The notes beneath the pieces were generated by a model. That model searched no databases, had not been told where the DNA came from, and was given only the letters and a program-made list of their open reading frames with translations. A stretch of 64,000 bases of DNA from JAMHWF01 sp035911095 (GTDB lineage: Bacteria; Pseudomonadota; Gammaproteobacteria; Burkholderiales; Burkholderiaceae_C), in assembly GCA_035911095.1 (NCBI GenBank), contig JAMHWF010000077.1:186001-250000 (forward strand). The letters are read 5' to 3'. This document shows positions 17,407 to 25,809 of this stretch, piece after piece (the first letter of the stretch is position 1; each line of letters begins with the position of its first letter). The translations under genes were made by a program, and so were the position numbers.

Positions 17407-18211
17407 GTCGATCGGTGGCGGTGCCGCGCGCGCCTGGCGTGGCGCGACAGCCGTCGCCCTGCTGGCGCTGCTCGGCGCCTGTGCCACGCCCGGTGGCGAC
17501 GCCGGCCCGGCGGGCGGGCCCGCGGGGCCGGACGCTGCACACACGTCCGGGCGCCCGGCCACGGCCGCGGCCTCTGCTGCGCCGGCTTCCGCACCGACCG
17601 CGCCGGCCGCGGCATCGGGCGCCGCCCTGGCCGCCGGGCTCGTCGCCGCGGCGTCCGCCGGCGCCACCGCCCCGGTGGCAGACCCGCTCGCCGGCACGGT
17701 CGAGCCCGGCCTGCGCCAGGCCTACGACGCCGCCCGCCAGGCCTATGCCGCCGGCCGCGACGACGAGGCCGCGCGCGGCTTCCAGGCGCTGGCCGCCGCC
17801 CACCCGGCACTCGGCGGCGCACAGGCCGGCCTCGGCCTCGTGCACCTGCGCGCGGGCCGCACGGCCGAGGCGGTCGCCGCCTTCGAGCAGGCGGTGCAGG
17901 CCAGCCCCAGGCAGCCGCGCTTCTTCAACCAGCTCGGCGTGGCGTACCGCCGCAGCGGCGCCTTCGACAAGGCGCGCGCCGCCTACGAGCAGGCGATCGC
18001 GCTCGATGCGGGCTTCGCCGCGCCGCTGCTGAACCTCGGCATCCTCCACGACCTGTACCTGAACGAGCCGGCACGCGCGCTCGACCTCTACGAGCGCTAC
18101 CAGGCGCTGGCGACGCCCGCCGACCCGGCGGTGCAGAAGTGGGTCGCCGACCTGAAGAACCGCAGCAAGACCGCGCAGCGCGGCAGCGGCCGGCCGGAGA
18201 ACGTGCAGTGA
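17393..18211 (+). CDS. TPR-repeat lipoprotein
   Basis: This 272-residue lipoprotein has lipobox LLGAC with Cys30 and an Ala/Pro/Gly-rich low-complexity stretch to about residue 100. Three to four TPR units follow (AYDAARQAYAAGRDDEAARG, GLGLVHLRAGRTAEAVAAFE, FFNQLGVAYRRSGAFDKA, LLNLGILHDLYL). ATG at 17393 was chosen because a GGAGGAGG ribosome-binding site lies just upstream; the upstream open frame is a shadow of the preceding gene. It overlaps its neighbours on both sides. A small TPR adaptor at the outer membrane, working with the two larger TPR proteins, is the likely role. Confidence 0.82.
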   Translation: MRSAESIGGGAARAWRGATAVALLALLGACATPGGDAGPAGGPAGPDAAHTSGRPATAAASAAPASAPTAPAAASGAALAAGLVAAASAGATAPVADPLAGTVEPGLRQAYDAARQAYAAGRDDEAARGFQALAAAHPALGGAQAGLGLVHLRAGRTAEAVAAFEQAVQASPRQPRFFNQLGVAYRRSGAFDKARAAYEQAIALDAGFAAPLLNLGILHDLYLNEPARALDLYERYQALATPADPAVQKWVADLKNRSKTAQRGSGRPENVQ

Positions 18212-18543
18212 AGTCGCAGCCCTTTCGCCTCGTCGCGGCCGGCCTGCTCGTCGTGCTGGCGGCGCCGCTCGCCGCGCAGGACCGCGCCGACATCGACCGC
18301 ACCCAGATCATCGGCAACAAGGAGCTGCCGAAGGTCACCTACATCGTGCCGTGGAAGAAGCCGCTGCCCGGCGCCGCGGCCGACGCGGTGCCGAACGGCG
18401 TGCTCGACGAGGCGCTGGCGCCAGTCGACCGCGAGGTGTTCCGCCGCCAGCTGCGCTACGACGCCGCGGCGCGCGCGGCCTCCGCGCCCGCCACGCCGGC
18501 CACCGCCGCCGCCATGCCCACCACCACCAGCCCCGCGCGCTGA
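18208..18543 (+). CDS. Small exported protein of unknown function
   Basis: The 111-residue product has a clean signal peptide (LVAAGLLVVLAAPLAAQ). A short conserved-looking core follows: RADIDRTQIIGNKELPKVTYIVPWKK. The tail is Ala/Pro/Thr-rich and probably disordered. The GTG at 18208 overlaps the TPR stop as GTGA, matching the coupling pattern of this operon. I do not recognise a named domain. Its position directly before exbB suggests a periplasmic accessory of the motor. It is too short for an enzyme with visible motifs, and it contains no Cys. Confidence 0.72.
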   Translation: MKSQPFRLVAAGLLVVLAAPLAAQDRADIDRTQIIGNKELPKVTYIVPWKKPLPGAAADAVPNGVLDEALAPVDREVFRRQLRYDAAARAASAPATPATAAAMPTTTSPAR

Positions 18544-18609
18544 ACGCGCGGCGCCCGTCCTTTTCACCTACCTCGTCTTCGTTTCGACGTCTTTCCCCAG
18601 GAGCCTCCG

Positions 18610-19266
18610 ATGACCGCCTTCCAGACCGCCGTGAAGTTCTTTCAGGACAGCGGCCTCTTCATCTACCCGAGCATCCTCATCATGTCGCTCGGCCTCGCGA
18701 TCGCGATCGAGCGATTCCTGTTCCTCAACCGCGCGCGCAGCGAGAACCGCAAGCTCTGGGCGCAGGTGCTGCCGATGCTCCAGCACGGCAAGTTCCGCGA
18801 GGTGCAGGGCGTGGCCGAGAAGAGCGACGCGGCGATCGGCAAGATCGTCGCCCACGGCCTGCAGCGCATGCAGAGCCCGAGCCAGCGCGAGGACATCGAC
18901 GCCGCGATGGAGGAGGGGATGATGGAAGTCCTGCCCCGCCTCGAGAAGCGCACCCACTACATCGCGACCTTCGCCAACGTGATCACGCTGGTCGGCCTGC
19001 TCGGCACGATCATCGGCCTGATCAAGGGCTTCACCGCGGTGGCGGCGGTCAACCCGGCCGAGAAGGCCGAGATGCTCTCGGCCTCGATCTCGATCGCGAT
19101 GAACAACACCGCGTTCGCGCTGATGGTCGCGATCCCGTTCCTCTTGATCCACGCCTTCCTGCAGGCGCGCACGAGCGAGATCGTCGACGGCCTCGAGGCC
19201 GCGAAGATCAGCTTCCTGAACCTGGTGCAGCGCCTGAAGGCCGAGTCGGCCGTCAAGGCGCATTGA
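18610..19266 (+). CDS. MotA/TolQ/ExbB-family proton channel protein
   Basis: This 218-residue inner-membrane protein has three predicted membrane helices: residues 15-35 (IYPSILIMSLGLAIAIERF), about 118-140 (FANVITLVGLLGTIIGLIKG) and about 160-185 (MNNTAFALMVAIPFLLIHAF). The LLGTIIGLI and NNTAFALMVAIP helices are the channel-lining pair of the family. With ExbD-type partners, ExbB pentamers convert proton flow into motion of a TonB-like protein. Two ExbD genes and an AgmX/TonB-like gene follow directly. The upstream gap of 66 bp contains AGGAG before the ATG. The general role is well supported; the specific driven process is not known. Confidence 0.92.
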   Translation: MTAFQTAVKFFQDSGLFIYPSILIMSLGLAIAIERFLFLNRARSENRKLWAQVLPMLQHGKFREVQGVAEKSDAAIGKIVAHGLQRMQSPSQREDIDAAMEEGMMEVLPRLEKRTHYIATFANVITLVGLLGTIIGLIKGFTAVAAVNPAEKAEMLSASISIAMNNTAFALMVAIPFLLIHAFLQARTSEIVDGLEAAKISFLNLVQRLKAESAVKAH

Positions 19267-19315
19267 GCGCGCCCGCCCACGCCCCGACGACCCCCAACGC
19301 TTGCCGGATGCCGTC

Positions 19316-19813
19316 ATGAGAGTGCGACGAAAGAAGGAGGCGGCGGCGCTCGAGGTCACCGCCTTCATCAACCTGATCGTGGTGCTGGTGCCCTTCCTGC
19401 TGTCGACCGCGGTGTTCACGCGGCTGGCGGTGCTCGACCTCGCGCTGCCCGCGAAGAGCTCGGGCGGCGTCGAGCAGTTGAAGGTCGACGACCTGAAGCT
19501 CGAGGTCATGCTGCGGCCGGACGCGATCGAGGTGGCCGACCGCATCGGCGGCCTGATCGAGCGCCTGCCGAGCACCGCGCAGGGCTACGACACGAAGGCG
19601 CTGTCGAGCGTGCTGCAGCAGCTCAAGGAGCGCTTCCCGCAGACCAAGGCTGCCACCGTGCTCGCGCAGCCCGACACGCCCTACGAGCAGCTGGTGCACG
19701 TGATGGACGCGGTGCGCGAGGCGCAGCACGCCGAGGGCGCGAAGATCCTGCACACCGAGCTCTTCCCCGAGATCGCGATCGGCGACGCGCCGCTCGTGCT
19801 TGCGAAGCGCTGA
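19316..19813 (+). CDS. ExbD/TolR-family protein lacking the membrane Asp
   Basis: This 165-residue single-span protein has a short basic cytoplasmic N-terminus. The membrane helix begins EVTAFINLIVVLVPFLL, and the periplasmic ExbD/TolR domain follows. In ExbD and TolR an Asp early in the helix carries protons; here the aligned residue is Asn19 (FIN instead of FID). The second ExbD of the operon keeps Asp29. The start at ATG 19316 is preferred to a TTG five codons earlier. A mixed ExbD dimer in which only one subunit relays protons is the inferred reason. It lies 50 bp after exbB and 14 bp before the second exbD. Confidence 0.85.
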   Translation: MRVRRKKEAAALEVTAFINLIVVLVPFLLSTAVFTRLAVLDLALPAKSSGGVEQLKVDDLKLEVMLRPDAIEVADRIGGLIERLPSTAQGYDTKALSSVLQQLKERFPQTKAATVLAQPDTPYEQLVHVMDAVREAQHAEGAKILHTELFPEIAIGDAPLVLAKR

Positions 19814-19826
19814 GCCAGGGACCGAC

Positions 19827-20324
19827 ATGAAGCTCTCCCCTTCCGCGAAGCGCGCGGCGCGCAACGCGCGCAACGAGTCCCAGGTCGACATGAACCTGGT
19901 CGCGCTGATCGACATCTTCACGATCCTGATCTTCTTCCTGCTCTCCAGCGCCTCCGGCGTCGAGCTGCTCGACATCCCGCGCGGCGTCAAGCTGCCGGCG
20001 TCGAACGCCGAGGCGCCGACGAAGCAGACCGTGGTCGTCACCGTCAACGCCGACGAGATCCTCGTGCAGGGCCGGCGCGTCGCGACGGTGGCCGAGGTGA
20101 TGGCCTCGAACGACGACCTGATCGCGCCGCTGCAGGCCGAGCTGCTCGCCGTCTCGGCGCGCACCGCCAAGAGCGCCGACGAGGCGAGCAAGGTGGAGCA
20201 CCGGGTGACGATCATGGGCGACAAGGACATCCCGTACCGCCTGCTGCGCAAGGTGATGGTCTCGGCCGCCGGCGCCGACTTCGCCGACGTCTCGTTCGCC
20301 GTGCGCCGGAGCTATACATCGTGA
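19827..20324 (+). CDS. ExbD/TolR-family proton-motive subunit with intact Asp
   Basis: This 165-residue protein has a basic N-terminus (SAKRAARNARN) and one membrane helix (MNLVALIDIFTILIFFLLSS). The expected proton-relay residue is Asp29. A periplasmic ExbD/TolR domain follows, ending in VSFAVRRSYTS. ATG at 19827 follows an AGGGA ribosome-binding site; the reading frame extends nine codons further upstream into the preceding gene. Its stop overlaps the start of the AgmX/TonB-like gene. Together with ExbB and the Asp-less paralogue it forms the predicted inner-membrane motor of the cluster. Confidence 0.9.
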   Translation: MKLSPSAKRAARNARNESQVDMNLVALIDIFTILIFFLLSSASGVELLDIPRGVKLPASNAEAPTKQTVVVTVNADEILVQGRRVATVAEVMASNDDLIAPLQAELLAVSARTAKSADEASKVEHRVTIMGDKDIPYRLLRKVMVSAAGADFADVSFAVRRSYTS

Positions 20325-21493
20325 GCGCCGCTGCGACCGTCTCCTCCCCCGCAAGCGCTGCCGGCTTCCTGCCGGTCTCGTTCCGCGCCCCGGTGCTGCC
20401 CTGGGCGGCCGACCTGGCCGACCAGCGCCGCTTCGGCCGCATCCGCAGCACGGTGCTCGGCAGCGCGACGGCGATCTGCCTCGTGATGCTGCTCTCGCCG
20501 CGGCCGCCGGCAGAGGCGCCGCGCGCGACCGAAGCCGTGCTGTCGACCGCCCGCCTGGTGCTGCCGCCCAAGCCGCTCCAGCCCGCGAAGCCACCACCCG
20601 CGCCGACGCAGGCCGAGCGCGCCGCGCCGCTGCAGCAGCCCCAGCTGGCACAGGCGCCGAAGCCGAAGGACGTGCCGGCTCCCGAGGCACGGCGGCCCGA
20701 CCGCCCGCAGGACAAGCCGCAGGCCTCGGCCGTGCCCGCCGCGCGCGACCCGGTGCCGGGCAAGCCGCCGGGCGAGAACCTCGAGGCCGCGCGCCGCGCG
20801 GCGCAGGGCGTCGGGCTGCTGGCGATGAAGTCGGAGCTCGCCTCGCTGCAGGGCGCGCCTACCGCGGTGCAGCTGCGCCAGGACATCAAGCCCGGGCGCG
20901 GCATCGGCACCGGCAGCGGCCCAGGGGTCGGCGCCGGCACCGAGCAGGGCGTGCCGACGCGCGCGCTGATCACCTCCAACGCGAGCGGCGGCTCGGGCGG
21001 CATCAACACCGCCGCCTACAGCCGCGACACCGGCGGCGGCGGCCTCGCCGGCCGCGCCACCGCGCTCGTCGAAGGGACGATCGGCGGTGGCGGCGGCGGC
21101 GGGCCCGGCGGCGGGCTCGGCACCGGCGGCAAGGGCGACGGCGTCGGCAACGGCAGCAGCGGCGCCAAGGGCGGCACGCTGACCAAGGGCGGCAGCGGCA
21201 AGGCCTCGCGCTCGATCGAGGACGTGCGCCTCGTCTTCGAGCGCCAGAAGGGCGCGATCTACGCGATCTACAACCGCGCGCTGCGCGACGAACCGGCGCT
21301 GCAGGGCAAGGTCGTGCTCGAGCTGAAGATCTCGCCGTCCGGCCAAGTCATCGGCTCTCGCATCGTCTCGAGCGAGCTGCACGCGAGCGAACTCGAAGCC
21401 AAGCTGCTCGCCCGCATCGGCCAGTTCGACTTCGGCGCCAAGGACGTCGAGCAGATGGTCGTGACCTGGCCGGTGGACTTCCTGCCGTCCTGA
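20321..21493 (+). CDS. AgmX/PglI-type TonB-like energy transducer
   Basis: This 390-residue protein has a cytoplasmic N-terminal part and one membrane helix (about residues 48-66, TVLGSATAICLVMLLSP). A long Pro/Ala-rich periplasmic stretch and a Gly-rich region follow. The C-terminal domain of about 95 residues starts near SIEDVRLVFERQKGAIYAIY. It reads GKVVLELKISPSGQVIGSR, the hallmark of TonB-like AgmX/PglI C-terminal domains. The order ExbB-ExbD-ExbD-TonB-like is that of an energy-transducing system. The transducer would reach across the periplasm to the TPR lipoproteins or barrels of this operon. It is the last gene of the run; a minus-strand gene converges 28 bp later. Confidence 0.85.
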   Translation: MSAAATVSSPASAAGFLPVSFRAPVLPWAADLADQRRFGRIRSTVLGSATAICLVMLLSPRPPAEAPRATEAVLSTARLVLPPKPLQPAKPPPAPTQAERAAPLQQPQLAQAPKPKDVPAPEARRPDRPQDKPQASAVPAARDPVPGKPPGENLEAARRAAQGVGLLAMKSELASLQGAPTAVQLRQDIKPGRGIGTGSGPGVGAGTEQGVPTRALITSNASGGSGGINTAAYSRDTGGGGLAGRATALVEGTIGGGGGGGPGGGLGTGGKGDGVGNGSSGAKGGTLTKGGSGKASRSIEDVRLVFERQKGAIYAIYNRALRDEPALQGKVVLELKISPSGQVIGSRIVSSELHASELEAKLLARIGQFDFGAKDVEQMVVTWPVDFLPS

Positions 21494-21521
21494 GGCCTTC
21501 GTCAAGGCGCGGCGCCGGGGC

Positions 21522-22499
21522 TCAGCGCGGCGCGCCGGACGAGGCGGCTGCCGCCGCGGTGTCGGCCCTGGCCCGCAGCGCGTCGGTCAGCGCCTGCAGG
21601 TGGGCTTCGATGCGCGCCCAGGTCGGCGCCAGGTCGGCCGGTAGCGCGTCGTCGAACGGCGGCAGGCCGAGCGCCTGGCGCTGTTCGGCCATCGCCGCGA
21701 GGCGGGCCTCGGCGTCGGCATGCGCCTGGGCCGCCTCCTCCTCGCTGAGGGGCGTGAACCGGCCGAGCGCGCGCAGCGTGTCGCTGAACTGCTCGAGGGC
21801 CCAGCCGGCATCCAGTTCGCCGCGTCGTTGCCTCAGCAGCAATAGCGCGTAGGCCTCGACCAGGCCGGCGCGATCGGGCGGGCCGGCGTCGGCCGCGTCG
21901 CGCTTCGCCTGCCGGTAGGCGGCATTCAGGGCGTCGTGGCTCAGCTCGCTCATGCCGACGGTGCAGCCGCGGACCCAGGAGGCTTCGAGCCAGCGGCGGG
22001 CTTCGGCCCGCTGCGCCTCTCGCGCCGGCCCGGCCGATGCGGCGTCGAGCAGGCGCAGGCCGAGGGTCGCCATCGCGAGGCGGTCGCCGGCCTGCGCCCA
22101 CAGGCGGAGCGTGTCGTCGTCGGCGACCGGGTGGGTGAAGCTGCGGGCGGTCCGGCCGTCCCGCGCCTCCTCGGGGTCGAAGCGGGCCCGCACCTGGGCG
22201 CAGCGGCCCTCGGCCCACTGGCGGAAGCGGGTCGCCTCGGCCTCGCCGATGCCGAGCGCGGCGAGCTCGCTTTCCAGGGCGGGGGCCGCACCGGTCGTCG
22301 GCGCGGGCGGGCTCCGGGGCGTTGCTGGCGGGTCCGGCCGCGGCCGGCTCGCGTCAATGCCTGCCTGCGGCGCGGCGGGGGCGGTGTTCGCGCGGTCGCC
22401 GTCTTCGGGTCCGCGCGGCCGCGGCGATGCCACGAGCATCAGCCACAAGACCCCACTGGCGGCCAGCACGACCGCTGCCGCTGCAAGCCATCGGCGCAT
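21522..22499 (-). CDS. Membrane-anchored protein of unknown function
   Basis: I do not recognise a firm family for this 325-residue protein. The N-terminus has one membrane helix (RRWLAAAAVVLAASGVLWLML) and a Pro/Ala-rich linker. The helical C-terminal domain contains DDDTLRLWAQAGDRLAMATLGLRLL and EARRWLEASWVRGC, which resembles Sel1-like repeats. ATG at 22499 was chosen because the membrane anchor begins there; an 83-codon upstream extension is low-complexity and overlaps xdhC. It is divergent from xdhC with only 52 bp between starts and converges on the TonB-like gene. Confidence 0.65.
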   Translation of the reverse strand: MRRWLAAAAVVLAASGVLWLMLVASPRPRGPEDGDRANTAPAAPQAGIDASRPRPDPPATPRSPPAPTTGAAPALESELAALGIGEAEATRFRQWAEGRCAQVRARFDPEEARDGRTARSFTHPVADDDTLRLWAQAGDRLAMATLGLRLLDAASAGPAREAQRAEARRWLEASWVRGCTVGMSELSHDALNAAYRQAKRDAADAGPPDRAGLVEAYALLLLRQRRGELDAGWALEQFSDTLRALGRFTPLSEEEAAQAHADAEARLAAMAEQRQALGLPPFDDALPADLAPTWARIEAHLQALTDALRARADTAAAAASSGAPR

Positions 22500-22551
22500 G
22501 GCCGATGATCGCAGCCCTGCATCCGAGGCCTCGGGCGCGACCCTGGACGAC

Positions 22552-23553
22552 ATGGACAACGTGGATCTCGACGTGCTGCGACAGGCGGCCGGCTGGCTGG
22601 CCGAGGGCCGGCCGGTCGTGCTCGGCACCGTCACGCGCACCTGGGGCTCGGCGCCGCGGCCGATCGGCTCGCTGGTGGCGCTGCGCGGCGACGGCGTCGT
22701 CGCCGGCTCGGTCTCGGGCGGTTGCATCGAGGACGACCTGGTCGACAAGGTCCGCCACGGCGCGCTGGCGCTGGCCCGGCCGGAGCTGCTGCGCTACGGG
22801 GTCGGCGCCGAGGAGGCGCAGCGCTTCGGCCTGCCCTGCGGCGGCACGATCGAGCTGGTGCTCGAGCCGGTCACGGCCGCGACGCGTCTGCCCGAACTGC
22901 TCGATCGCCTGGGCGACGGCCGGCGCGTGCGCCGCACGCTCGAGCTGTCGACCGGCGCGGTGCGGCTCGACGAGCCGGGCGCCGGCGACGCGTTCGCGCT
23001 CACCGACACGCAACTGGTCAGCACCCATGGGCCGCGCTGGCGGCTGCTGGTGATCGGCGCCGGCCAGCTCAGCCAGTACCTCGCGCGCATGGCGCTGGCG
23101 CTCGACTACCAGGTCACCGTCTGCGACCCGCGCGAGGAGTACCTCGACGAGCCCGCGCTCGTCGGCGTGCTGCGCCTGCGCACGATGCCCGACGACGCGG
23201 TGCAGGCCTTCGCGCCCGACGGCCACAGCGCGGTGATCGCGCTGACGCACGACCCGAAGCTCGACGACCTGGCGCTGATGGAGGCCCTGCGCAGCGAAGC
23301 CTTCTACGTCGGCGCGATCGGCTCGCGCGTCAACCAGGCCCGGCGCAAGCAGCGCCTGGCCGAGCACTTCGACCTCAGCGCCGCGCAGCTCGACCGGCTG
23401 CACGGCCCGGTCGGCCTGAAGAACGGCGCGCGCACGCCGCCGGAGATCGCCGTCTCGATCCTCGCCCACATGACGGCGGTGCGCTACGGCGTGCCGCTTG
23501 GCGAAGCGGCGCCGCCGGGGCCGTCGGCGGTGGATGCGGGCTGCCTGGCCTGA
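22552..23553 (+). CDS. XdhC-family molybdenum cofactor insertion protein
   Basis: XdhC/CoxI proteins bind and insert sulfurated molybdenum cofactor into xanthine-dehydrogenase-type enzymes. The 333-residue product has the XdhC/CoxI domain (VVLGTVTRTWGSAPRPIGS, GSVSGGCIEDDL) and a C-terminal Rossmann-like domain (LLVIGAGQLSQYLA, then YVGAIGSRVNQARRK). Cys residues in SGGCIED and LPCGGTIEL fit the family. ATG at 22552 (MDNVDLDVL) was chosen from the family's usual beginning; the frame is open far upstream but overlaps the divergent gene. No xdhA/xdhB or coxMSL genes are seen here, so the client enzyme lies elsewhere. Confidence 0.9.
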   Translation: MDNVDLDVLRQAAGWLAEGRPVVLGTVTRTWGSAPRPIGSLVALRGDGVVAGSVSGGCIEDDLVDKVRHGALALARPELLRYGVGAEEAQRFGLPCGGTIELVLEPVTAATRLPELLDRLGDGRRVRRTLELSTGAVRLDEPGAGDAFALTDTQLVSTHGPRWRLLVIGAGQLSQYLARMALALDYQVTVCDPREEYLDEPALVGVLRLRTMPDDAVQAFAPDGHSAVIALTHDPKLDDLALMEALRSEAFYVGAIGSRVNQARRKQRLAEHFDLSAAQLDRLHGPVGLKNGARTPPEIAVSILAHMTAVRYGVPLGEAAPPGPSAVDAGCLA

Positions 23554-23657
23554 GGCTGGCGCCAGGGCCGGCACGGGCGCAGGGGCGCGCCCGGTGCGCG
23601 GCGGACAGCGCCGCGCGTGCGCCGCTTGTCAGCGTCGCGCCTGTCAGCGCCGTTTGG

Positions 23658-24047
23658 TCAGCGCAGCTTGGTGCGCGCCAGCCGCTTGGCGTTGGCCACC
23701 GCCTTGCTATGGATCGGCGCGAGGCCGGTGCTTTGCGCGCGGTTGATCGCCTTGCTGGCCTGGCCGAGCTGCTGCGACCAGGTCTTGCCGGTCAGGCAGC
23801 CGAGGAAGAACTGCTGCTGCAGGCGCGCCGTCTCGGTCATCACGTTCATCCAGGCCTTCGAGAAGGCGACCTGCTTCTCGGCGACCATGCCGGTGAACTC
23901 CTTGCGGTCGCGGGCATTGAGCACCGGGCCGGCGATGGCCATGCGGGTCAGGCGGTGGGCGACGACCTGCGGCACGGCGAAGCTGAGTTCGGCGACCTTG
24001 CTGGCGGTGGTCTTGCGGCGCGGGGCGGCGGTCTTGAACGAGGACAT
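23658..24047 (-). CDS. Phasin-like protein
   Basis: This 129-residue all-helical protein has no signal peptide. The amphipathic pattern (EKQVAFSKAWMNVMTETARLQQQFF) and basic tail resemble phasin-type proteins that coat polyhydroxyalkanoate granules. The same window has a PHB oligomer hydrolase, so a PHB-related role is reasonable. ATG at 24047 follows an AGGAG-type site. No neighbouring pha genes are seen. The assignment rests on composition and length only and could be wrong. Confidence 0.6.
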   Translation of the reverse strand: MSSFKTAAPRRKTTASKVAELSFAVPQVVAHRLTRMAIAGPVLNARDRKEFTGMVAEKQVAFSKAWMNVMTETARLQQQFFLGCLTGKTWSQQLGQASKAINRAQSTGLAPIHSKAVANAKRLARTKLR

Positions 24048-24239
24048 GGGACTCCTGTCGGGAAAGAGGGCGAGAGCCGGGTGGTGCGCCGGGGCCGTCT
24101 CGGCCTGCGCGGCGCCGGCGGCAGGCGGCCGCCCGAATCGCTGCGCACTGTAGCCGCCGAGGGGTTGCGCGCCGCTGACGCGGTGAGCGACGTGGCGGCG
24201 GCGAGACGGTGCGATCGCGGCAGGCGAGGGCCGGACGGT

Positions 24240-25631
24240 TCATCTCGCGGGCTCGGGCCAGGGCCGCTGTGCGGGCCGCAGCTGTTCCCAGGCGCGGGCC
24301 AGACGCAGCACGCCGAGGTCGTCGAAGCGCCGGCCGGCGATCTGCAGGCCGATCGGCAGGCCTTCGGCGGTCCAGCCGGCGTTCACCGAGGCGGCCGGCT
24401 GCTCGCTCATGTTGAAGGGCAGCGTGTAGCCGATGTGCTCGAGCGAGCGCGCCGGGTCGTTCGTCGGCCCGGGCCATTCGGCCGGGAAGGCGGCGACCGG
24501 GCTCACCGGCGAGAGCACGAAGTCGAAGCGCGCGGTCGCGGCGACGGTCGCCTCGCGGATCGCCTGCATCTGCGCCTGGGCGCGGAACACCGCCTCGCCG
24601 CTGCAGTTCGCAGCACCCCTGGCCCAGTCGACGATGAAGGGCAGCACACGCGCGCGTCGCTCGGCCGGCAGCGCCTGCAGGTCGAGCCAGGAGCGGAAGC
24701 GCCAGAAGCGGTCCATGCCGTCGGCCATCTCGCGCGTGACGAACGGGGCGAGCGGCTCGACCACCGCGCCGGCGGCCTCGAAGGCGCTTGCGGCGGCGCA
24801 CACCGCGGCGCGCAGCTCGGCGTCGAGCGGCAGGCCCCAGCCGGCGTCGAGCCAGAGGCCCAGGCGCAAGCCGCGCAGCTCGAGGTCGAGCGCCGTCCAG
24901 TCGATCGCCTGCGGCGGCAGGCTGGTCGCGTCGCGCGGGTCGGGCTGCGAGAGCACCGCCATCGCGAGCGCCGCGTCCTCGACGCGGCGCGTCAGCGGGC
25001 CGGCGACGCGGCCGGCGTAGGTGGGCTGGATCGGGATGCGGCCGAGGCTCGGCTTGAGGCCGAAGACGCCGCACCAGGCGGCCGGCAGCCGGATCGAGCC
25101 GCCGATGTCGGTGCCCATGTGCAGCGGGCCGTAGCCCGCTGCGGCGGCCGCGCCGGCGCCGGCGCTCGAGCCGCCCGGGTTCAGGCGCAGGTCCCAGGGG
25201 TTGCGCGTCAGCGCATGGAAGCTGGACAGGCCCGACGACAACATGCCGTAGTCCGGCATCGTGGTCTTGGCGACGAAGACGGCGCCGGCCTCGCGCAGGC
25301 GCGCGGCGGGCGGTGCGTCGTCGGCCGCCGGCGTCGGCAGGCTGGCGGCGGTGCCGAGCGGCGTCGGCGTGCCGCGCGTCGCGATGTTGTCCTTCAGCGT
25401 CACCGGCACGCCGTCGAGCGCGCCGGCCTCGCCGCGGCGCCAGCGGGCCACGCTGGCGCGGGCCATCGCGAGCGCGGCCTCGGCGTCGAGGGCCCAGGCC
25501 GCATGCAGCGCCGGCTCGCAGCGCTCGATGTGCGCCAGCACCGCGCGCGTCACCTCGACCGGCGACAGCGCGCCGCGGCGGTAGCCGTCGAGCAGCGCCC
25601 GGGCGCCGAGGGCATGCAGGTCGTCGGCCAT
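24240..25631 (-). CDS. Amidase-signature hydrolase
   Basis: This 463-residue enzyme of the amidase-signature family hydrolyses a C-N bond of an unknown amide. The Ser-cisSer-Lys triad is visible: Lys80 in TLKDNIATRG, the Ser pair at 155-156 in NPGGSSAGA, and Ser179 in TDIGGSIRLPA. Length and motif spacing are typical. ATG at 25631 (MADDLHALGARALLDGY) was chosen because the family's N-terminal helix starts there; the frame runs 114 codons further upstream in low-complexity sequence. No GatB/GatC partners are nearby, so this is not the transamidosome subunit. Substrate specificity cannot be read. Confidence 0.9.
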   Translation of the reverse strand: MADDLHALGARALLDGYRRGALSPVEVTRAVLAHIERCEPALHAAWALDAEAALAMARASVARWRRGEAGALDGVPVTLKDNIATRGTPTPLGTAASLPTPAADDAPPAARLREAGAVFVAKTTMPDYGMLSSGLSSFHALTRNPWDLRLNPGGSSAGAGAAAAAGYGPLHMGTDIGGSIRLPAAWCGVFGLKPSLGRIPIQPTYAGRVAGPLTRRVEDAALAMAVLSQPDPRDATSLPPQAIDWTALDLELRGLRLGLWLDAGWGLPLDAELRAAVCAAASAFEAAGAVVEPLAPFVTREMADGMDRFWRFRSWLDLQALPAERRARVLPFIVDWARGAANCSGEAVFRAQAQMQAIREATVAATARFDFVLSPVSPVAAFPAEWPGPTNDPARSLEHIGYTLPFNMSEQPAASVNAGWTAEGLPIGLQIAGRRFDDLGVLRLARAWEQLRPAQRPWPEPAR

Positions 25632-25809
25632 CGAGGGCGCCGCCCCAACGGGCGGAAGGCAGTGGCTACGCGTGGAGCGTAGCGCAGCGCCGGCACCGGC
25701 CGGCGCCTGGCCAGGGCCGGCAGCGGCCGGCCGCGTCACCGGCGCGCCCGGCCTCGGGCCGTGCCGTGTGACCGTGGCACCGCCCGGGCGGTGCCACCGA
25801 TGGGCTTGC

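Noticed and set aside
12940..17697. A 1,585-codon open frame on the minus strand
   Set aside because: It is a shadow of the large TPR genes on the plus strand, caused by very high GC; composition is Arg/Gly/Ala-rich with no domain.
24240..25631. GatA subunit of the tRNA amidotransferase
   Set aside because: The amidase signature fits many hydrolases, and gatB/gatC are absent nearby; sequence blocks do not look GatA-specific.
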